Below, one piece after another: positions 59,832-64,000 of a stretch of 64,000 nucleotides of DNA (the stretch's first letter is position 1; each line of letters starts with the position of its first letter). This DNA is from Goekera deserti (GTDB lineage Bacteria > Actinomycetota > Actinomycetes > Mycobacteriales > Geodermatophilaceae). The notes under the pieces were generated by a model. That model saw nothing but the letters and a program-made list of their open reading frames with translations. It ran no database searches and was not told where the DNA came from. The position numbers were made by a program, and so were the translations under genes. The stretch lies in the NCBI RefSeq assembly GCF_010685995.1, contig NZ_JAAGWK010000022.1:115304-179303 (forward strand). The letters run 5' to 3'.

Positions 59832-61676
59832 ATGAGCACGCGACGGACGGCGGTGACCCCGGACGGCGTCCGGTTCCGCGATCTGGACGGCGACGGCGTG
59901 ATGGCCCCCTACGAGGACGCCCGGCGCACGCCGGAGGAGCGGGTCGCCGACCTGCTGCCGCGGCTGTCGATGCCGGAGAAGGCCGGGCTGCTGTTCCACA
60001 CGATCATCGGGGTGGGCACGCCGGGTGAGCACGACGCCCCGGCGGGCATCAGCCCGCACTCGACCCGGGAGCTGGTCGGCGAGCGCCTGATCAACCACCT
60101 GAACGTGCACGCGCTGCCCTCGCCCCGGGAGACGGCCCGCTGGGTGAACGCGGTGCAGGAGCTGGCCGAGCAGACCCCGCACGGCATCCCGGTGACCCTC
60201 TCCACCGACCCGCGGCACTCCTTCACCGAGAACAGCGGCGTCTCCTTCGAGGCCGGCGCCCTGTCGCAGTGGCCCGAGTCGCTGGGCCTGGCCGCGATCG
60301 GCGACGTCGAGCTGGTCCGCCGCTTCGCCGACGTCGTGCGGCGCGAGTACCTGGCACTGGGGCTGCGGGCCGCCCTGCACCCGCAGGTCGACCTGGCCAC
60401 CGAACCCCGCTGGGGCCGGCAGGCGCAGACCTTCGGGCAGGACGCGGCGACCAGCTCGCAGCTCGTGGTGGCCTACCTGCAGGGCATGCAGGGCGACCGG
60501 TTGGGCACCGACGGCGTCGCCTGCACGACCAAGCACTTCCCCGGCGGTGGCCCCCAGCTCGACGGCGAGGACCCGCACTTCCCCTACGGCCGCGAGCAGG
60601 TCTGGCCGGGCGGCAGGTTCGAGGAGCACCTGGCGCCGTTCCGGGCCGCGATCGCCGCCGGGACCAGCGCGATCATGCCGTACTACGGGATGCCGATCGG
60701 CCTCGAGCTGGACGGCGAGCCGGTCGAGGAGGTCGCCTTCGGCTTCAACCGGCAGATCGTCACCGGCCTGCTCCGCGAACGGCTCGGCTACGACGGCGTG
60801 GTGCTCACCGACTGGGGGCTGGTCACCGACGCCGAGGTGTTCGGCAAGCCGTTCCCGGCCCGCGCCTGGGGGGTGGAGCACCTGTCCCGGACCGACCGGG
60901 TCGCGCGCGTCCTCGACGCCGGGGCCGACCAGTTCGGCGGGGAGGTGTGCACGGAGCTGGTGATCGAGCTGGTCGACTCCGGGCGCATCCCCGAGCAGCG
61001 GGTCGACGAGGCGGTCCGTCGGCTGCTGCTGGTCAAGTTCCGGCTGGGCCTGTTCGACGACCCCTACGTCGACGAGGACGAGGCGGAGCGGGTGGTGGGC
61101 GGCGCGGAGTCCCGAGCCGCCGGTCACCGCGCGCAGGCGCAGTCCGTCACGGTGCTGTCGGGTGCGGACGTGCTGCCGATCACACCAGGGCGCCGGCTCT
61201 ACGTGGAGGGCGTGGACACTGAGGTCGCGGCCGGGTACGGCCTCGTCGTCGACGACCCGGACGCCGCCGACGTGGCCGTCGTCCGGCTGAGCGCGCCATT
61301 CGAGCCGCGCGACGACTACTTCCTGGAGTTCATGTTCCACCAGGGGTCGCTGGAGTTCCCGGCCGAGGTCGTCGACCGGGTGACCGCGCTGGCCATGCGG
61401 GTGCCGGTCGTCCTGCACGTCACGCTGGACCGGCCCGCGATCCTGACGCCGTTCGCCGGGGTCGTGGCCGCGCTCACCGTCGACTACAGCGCGTCCGACG
61501 CCGCTGTGCTGGACGCGCTGACCGGCCGGGTGCCCCCACGCGGGCGGTTGCCGTTCGAGCTGCCGAGGTCCACGGCCGCGATCGCCGCCAGCCGGCCCGA
61601 CGTCCCCTCGGACACCGCCGACCCGCTGTACCCCTACGGCTCCGGCCTGACCCCGGAGGCTGTCAGCCCGCGCTGA
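59832..61676 (+). CDS. glycoside hydrolase family 3, second type
   Basis: This 614-aa GH3 enzyme has a different layout from its neighbour: an N-terminal preface with VRFRDLDGDGVMAPYED, nucleophile D327 in VVLTDWGL, and the family strings HPQVDLATEPRWGRQAQTFGQD and TKHFPGGGPQLDGEDPHFPYG. The second domain is shorter and there is no PA14 or fibronectin module. It resembles enzymes annotated as exo-beta-glucosidases or xylosidases that act with an importer. It has no signal peptide. The start is ATG 59832, 49 bp after the first GH3 stop, and it is the last gene of the operon. Confidence 0.9.
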   Translation: MSTRRTAVTPDGVRFRDLDGDGVMAPYEDARRTPEERVADLLPRLSMPEKAGLLFHTIIGVGTPGEHDAPAGISPHSTRELVGERLINHLNVHALPSPRETARWVNAVQELAEQTPHGIPVTLSTDPRHSFTENSGVSFEAGALSQWPESLGLAAIGDVELVRRFADVVRREYLALGLRAALHPQVDLATEPRWGRQAQTFGQDAATSSQLVVAYLQGMQGDRLGTDGVACTTKHFPGGGPQLDGEDPHFPYGREQVWPGGRFEEHLAPFRAAIAAGTSAIMPYYGMPIGLELDGEPVEEVAFGFNRQIVTGLLRERLGYDGVVLTDWGLVTDAEVFGKPFPARAWGVEHLSRTDRVARVLDAGADQFGGEVCTELVIELVDSGRIPEQRVDEAVRRLLLVKFRLGLFDDPYVDEDEAERVVGGAESRAAGHRAQAQSVTVLSGADVLPITPGRRLYVEGVDTEVAAGYGLVVDDPDAADVAVVRLSAPFEPRDDYFLEFMFHQGSLEFPAEVVDRVTALAMRVPVVLHVTLDRPAILTPFAGVVAALTVDYSASDAAVLDALTGRVPPRGRLPFELPRSTAAIAASRPDVPSDTADPLYPYGSGLTPEAVSPR

Positions 61677-61770
61677 GCGACCCCGCGCCGGCGATCATGG
61701 AGCCGACGGGGCGACCCGCCGATCAGCCACGGCGTGTCGCGACCGCCTGCGGCTGTGGTGTTGTGGCCGG

Positions 61771-62283
61771 GTGATCCGGCCGGCGCGCACCGAGGACCTC
61801 GAGACGCTCCGGGACGTCGAGCGGGCGGCCGGCGAGCTGTTCCGCCCGCTCGGCATGGCGGCCGTCGCCGACGACGAGCCGCCGCCGCTGGCGGTGCTGG
61901 CCGAGGCCCAACGGGCCGGCCGGCTGTGGGTCTCGACCGCCGCCGGTGACGAGCCGGTCGGGTACGTGCTCACCGGGGTGCTGGACGGGACGGGGCACGT
62001 GGAGCAGCTCAGCGTGCACCCGGGGCACGGCCGGCAGGGCCGAGGCCGGGCGCTGATCGCCGTGGCCGGTGACCGGGCGCGGGTGCTCGGGCTGGAGGCG
62101 CTGACGCTCACCACCTTCCGGGACGTGCCGTGGAACGCCCCGTACTACGCGCGACTCGGCTTCGTGGTGCTCGACCCGGGGGAGTGGACGCCGGGGGTGC
62201 GGGCGGTGCGGGAGCACGAGGCGGCGCTCGGGTTGGACGCCTGGCCGCGGGTGGTGATGCGGCTGCCGCTGCCGCTGCGGTGA
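61771..62283 (+). CDS. GNAT-family N-acetyltransferase
   Basis: This 170-aa GNAT protein has IRPARTEDLETLRDVERAAGELFRPLGM at the start, the acetyl-CoA loop VEQLSVHPGHGRQGRGRALI, and FRDVPWNAPYYARLGFVVL as the motif B region. It is intact, in contrast to its decayed duplicate at 48128-48487. Similar to actinobacterial GNATs of unknown acceptor. The GTG start is about 95 bp after the GH3 stop and it may be an independent gene. Confidence 0.9.
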   Translation: MIRPARTEDLETLRDVERAAGELFRPLGMAAVADDEPPPLAVLAEAQRAGRLWVSTAAGDEPVGYVLTGVLDGTGHVEQLSVHPGHGRQGRGRALIAVAGDRARVLGLEALTLTTFRDVPWNAPYYARLGFVVLDPGEWTPGVRAVREHEAALGLDAWPRVVMRLPLPLR

Positions 62284-62494
62284 GGCCGGGGGACGCCAGG
62301 CGGCTCCTGGATGCCGGGGCGGACTCCGTGGGCGCTGGACGTGCAGAGGTCGGCGGGACAGTCCGCTGCCCTGGAGGCGGTCGGTGCCCGACGGGCGCCT
62401 GCCCGAGTACCGGTCGGTGTGACGGAGGACGGCCGAGGAGGTCCGGCCGCGCGTCGCGACTACGCCCGACGGGTCACTGAGCTGCATGTTCGTC

Positions 62495-62523
62495 TTGCGC
62501 TTGCTCCTCGATCACAGTAGTAT
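62495..62523 (+). promoter_or_regulatory. promoter of the DUF222-HNH gene
   Basis: TTGCGC (62495-62500) and TAGTAT (62518-62523) are 17 bp apart. The LexA box begins at the next base, over the expected transcription start. Confidence 0.75.
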
Positions 62524-62539
62524 TCGAACAAACGTTCGA
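62524..62539. promoter_or_regulatory. LexA (SOS) box
   Basis: TCGAACAAACGTTCGA matches the actinobacterial LexA consensus TCGAAC-N4-GTTCGA at every fixed base. It lies directly after the -10 element, so LexA binding would block transcription until DNA damage. Confidence 0.95.
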
Positions 62540-62566
62540 GTAATGACACGACGGGAGGTGGGGTCG

Positions 62567-63847
62567 GTGGAGGCACTGCAGTCCGCGCTGGACTCCCTCG
62601 CCGCCGAGGACCTGCACCCCCTGTTCGGGCCGGAGGTCATGGCGCGGGTGGCCGCCCTGGTGCGGGCGCAGAACCAGCTGGCCGCCGAGCTGACCCGCAC
62701 CGTCCGGGAGGCCGAGGTGTCCGGTGGGCCGGAGGTCGACGGGGCCCGGACGATGCGCTCCTGGCTGATCGGCCGCGGCGGCCTCACGCCCAAGGCGGCG
62801 ACCCAACTGGTGACCAACGGCCGGGCGCTGCCGCACCTGCCGTCGGTCGCGGCCGGGTTCGCCGACGGGGGGATCACCGCCGACCGGGTCGCGGTCATCG
62901 CTCCGGTCGCGTCGGAGCGGAACCTCGCCGCGGCGGCTGCCCAGGGCGTCGACCTCGCCGGGATCGAGACCGGGCTGGCCGCAGTGGCCGCTGCCGGCAG
63001 CATCGTCGACCTCGCCGGCGTCGTGCAGCAGTACCTGGACGGGCTGGACCCCGACGGGCCCGAGCCCGACCCCACCGAGAACCGCTCCCTCGTCGTGGTC
63101 GAGCACGCCGACGGGTGGCTCAGCGGCCGGTTCCTGCTCGACCCGGTCGGCGGCGAGAAGCTCCAGGCGGCGCTCGAGTCGAGCGTGCAGGCCGACCGCC
63201 CCGCCGGGGACACGCGGACCCGCACCCAGCAGCTGGGCGACGCGCTGGTGCAGATCGCCGACGGCCAGCTCGCCTCGGGCCGGCTGCCTGTCCTGCGCAC
63301 CGTCAAGCCCACCGTGGTGGTCACCGTCCCGCTGCAGGACCTGGTGGACCCCGCCACAGCAGACAGGGCCAGCCCCGACACGGCCGTCGCGCGCAGCGGC
63401 TTCGGCGCCTGGTTCAGCGCCGCCCGGACCCGCATGCTGGCCTGCGACTCCGCCGTCATCAGGATGGTGTTCGGCCCCGGCAGCACACCCCTGGACGTCG
63501 GCCGCAGCATGCGGGTCGTGCCCGCGCACATCCGCCGGGCCGTGGAGCACCGCGATCGGCACTGCGTCTTCGCCGGCTGCCGCAGGCAGGCCCACCACTG
63601 CGACGTGCACCATGTCGTGCACTGGATCGACGACGGGCCCACCTCGCTGGACAACTCCGCACTGCTCTGCGAGCGGCACCACACGCAGGTCCACCACGGC
63701 TTCACGATCGTCCGCGACGAGTGCGACCGCTGGCACACCTACCGGCCCGACGGCAGAGAGATCCTCCCCGACCTCGGCGACCGGCCACCGCTCGCCAGAC
63801 CGGGCGCACCGCCGAGGGTCAGACCCGGGGCACTCCTCAGCGTCTGA
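62567..63847 (+). CDS. DUF222 / HNH endonuclease domain protein (SOS-regulated)
   Basis: This 426-aa protein belongs to the 13E12-like DUF222 family: a long helical DUF222 domain (about 10-310, with MRSWLIGRGGLTPKAATQLV and LVVVEHADGWLSGRFLLDPVGGEKLQAAL) and a C-terminal HNH module. The module is HCVFAGCRRQAHHCDVHHVVHWIDDG and LCERHHTQVHHGF, with conserved cysteines and histidines for metal. GTG 62567 is preferred because GGGAGG lies eight bases upstream; an ATG at 62543 would also be in frame. Promoter and LexA box are textbook. Function in DNA damage is likely but unproven. A 22-bp-stem terminator follows. Confidence 0.92.
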   Translation: MEALQSALDSLAAEDLHPLFGPEVMARVAALVRAQNQLAAELTRTVREAEVSGGPEVDGARTMRSWLIGRGGLTPKAATQLVTNGRALPHLPSVAAGFADGGITADRVAVIAPVASERNLAAAAAQGVDLAGIETGLAAVAAAGSIVDLAGVVQQYLDGLDPDGPEPDPTENRSLVVVEHADGWLSGRFLLDPVGGEKLQAALESSVQADRPAGDTRTRTQQLGDALVQIADGQLASGRLPVLRTVKPTVVVTVPLQDLVDPATADRASPDTAVARSGFGAWFSAARTRMLACDSAVIRMVFGPGSTPLDVGRSMRVVPAHIRRAVEHRDRHCVFAGCRRQAHHCDVHHVVHWIDDGPTSLDNSALLCERHHTQVHHGFTIVRDECDRWHTYRPDGREILPDLGDRPPLARPGAPPRVRPGALLSV

Positions 63848-63869
63848 CCCGGTCCACCACCAGCCACAC

Positions 63870-63918
63870 GCGCAGCCCGGCAGCACCGCAGCAGCCCTGC
63901 GGTGCTGCCGGGCTGCGC
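63870..63918 (+). terminator. very strong terminator after the DUF222-HNH gene
   Basis: The left arm 63870-63891 and the right arm 63897-63918 are perfect 22-bp complements around a 5-nt loop. It ends 23 bp before the start of the next gene and 10 bp before its likely -10. Confidence 0.92.
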
Positions 63919-63941
63919 GCGCGGCCCTACGTTGGGACCCC

Positions 63942-64000
63942 GTGACCACCGCAGCCGGCGCGGACCGGGCACCGGCCTGGGCCGGCGGGCGCCGCGCCCG
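63942..64000 (+). CDS. start of a further gene, cut by the window end
   Basis: GTG 63942 opens a frame that continues to the window edge (19 complete codons, beginning MTTAAGADRAPAWAGG). A -10-like TACGTT lies at 63928-63933, only eight bases before the start, as in a leaderless transcript. The product cannot be identified from this fragment. Confidence 0.5.
   Translation, partial: MTTAAGADRAPAWAGGRRA

Noticed and set aside
62543..62566. ATG 62543 as the start of the DUF222-HNH protein
   Set aside because: It has no ribosome site and lies only 3 bp after the LexA box. GTG 62567 is preceded by GGGAGG at good spacing.
1..64000. Insertion sequences, integrases or prophage genes
   Set aside because: No transposase, integrase or phage structural signatures were found on either strand. 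The HNH gene at 62.6 kb is of the chromosomal DUF222 family.

Overview
The window is a chromosomal segment of a very GC-rich actinobacterium, most like the Geodermatophilaceae (Blastococcus, Geodermatophilus, Modestobacter). The signs are a strong G/C third-position bias, frequent GTG starts, many 4-nt ATGA/GTGA gene overlaps, a mycobacterial-type LexA box, a DUF222-HNH gene and an MmpL-type exporter. This is a content-based guess, as there is no rRNA, tRNA or phylogenetic marker in the window. I see no insertion sequence, prophage or CRISPR array.

Layout. 0.1-6.4 kb (+): a 2-oxoacid dehydrogenase set (E1 alpha, E1 beta, and an E2 with two subunit-binding domains), then a DUF35 protein, a thiolase/lipid-transfer protein and an acyl-CoA dehydrogenase, all tightly packed. 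6.4-10.7 kb (-): a second acyl-CoA dehydrogenase, a pyruvate phosphate dikinase-like protein whose ATP-binding half is degenerate, and a small partner. 11.5-22.8 kb: a divergent sulfur locus. Leftward are an acetyltransferase, an amino-acid-type ABC permease and ATPase, and two paralogous binding lipoproteins. Rightward are an FAD/NAD(P) protein, a DUF1684 protein, two flavin monooxygenases and a serine hydrolase. The shared intergenic region carries a SAM-IV-like riboswitch followed by a leader peptide on the minus strand, and a related leader peptide on the plus strand. Together these suggest uptake and oxidative salvage of an organosulfur compound, possibly S-alkyl-cysteines.

22.9-32.9 kb: small independent units (DUF1905, two Nudix paralogs, DUF4352, an Excalibur protein, a NERD protein, an ArsR-AHSA1 pair with two visible operators, a monooxygenase, an ATP-dependent DNA ligase, an acyl-CoA ligase). 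32.9-37 kb: a NarL-type two-component pair followed by an MMPL exporter. 37.4-42.9 kb: an ADP-ribosylglycohydrolase-phosphatase fusion, a hemerythrin-like protein, a Phd/RelE toxin-antitoxin pair, an MFS exporter, and a YCII gene next to a sigma-factor gene broken by an internal deletion. 43-48 kb: a solitary 1667-residue DUF4011-type helicase resembling Hhe-like defence proteins but with altered catalytic motifs. 48.1-48.5 kb: a decayed duplicate of the acetyltransferase gene at 61.8 kb.

48.6-61.7 kb: a glycoside-utilisation locus. A TetR regulator, a GH1 enzyme and a carboxylesterase run leftward. A Dpp/Opp-type importer (including a permease-ATPase fusion) and two GH3 enzymes run rightward. 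A palindromic operator lies between them. 61.8-64 kb: an acetyltransferase, an SOS-controlled DUF222-HNH gene with a very strong terminator, and the start of a further gene cut by the window end.
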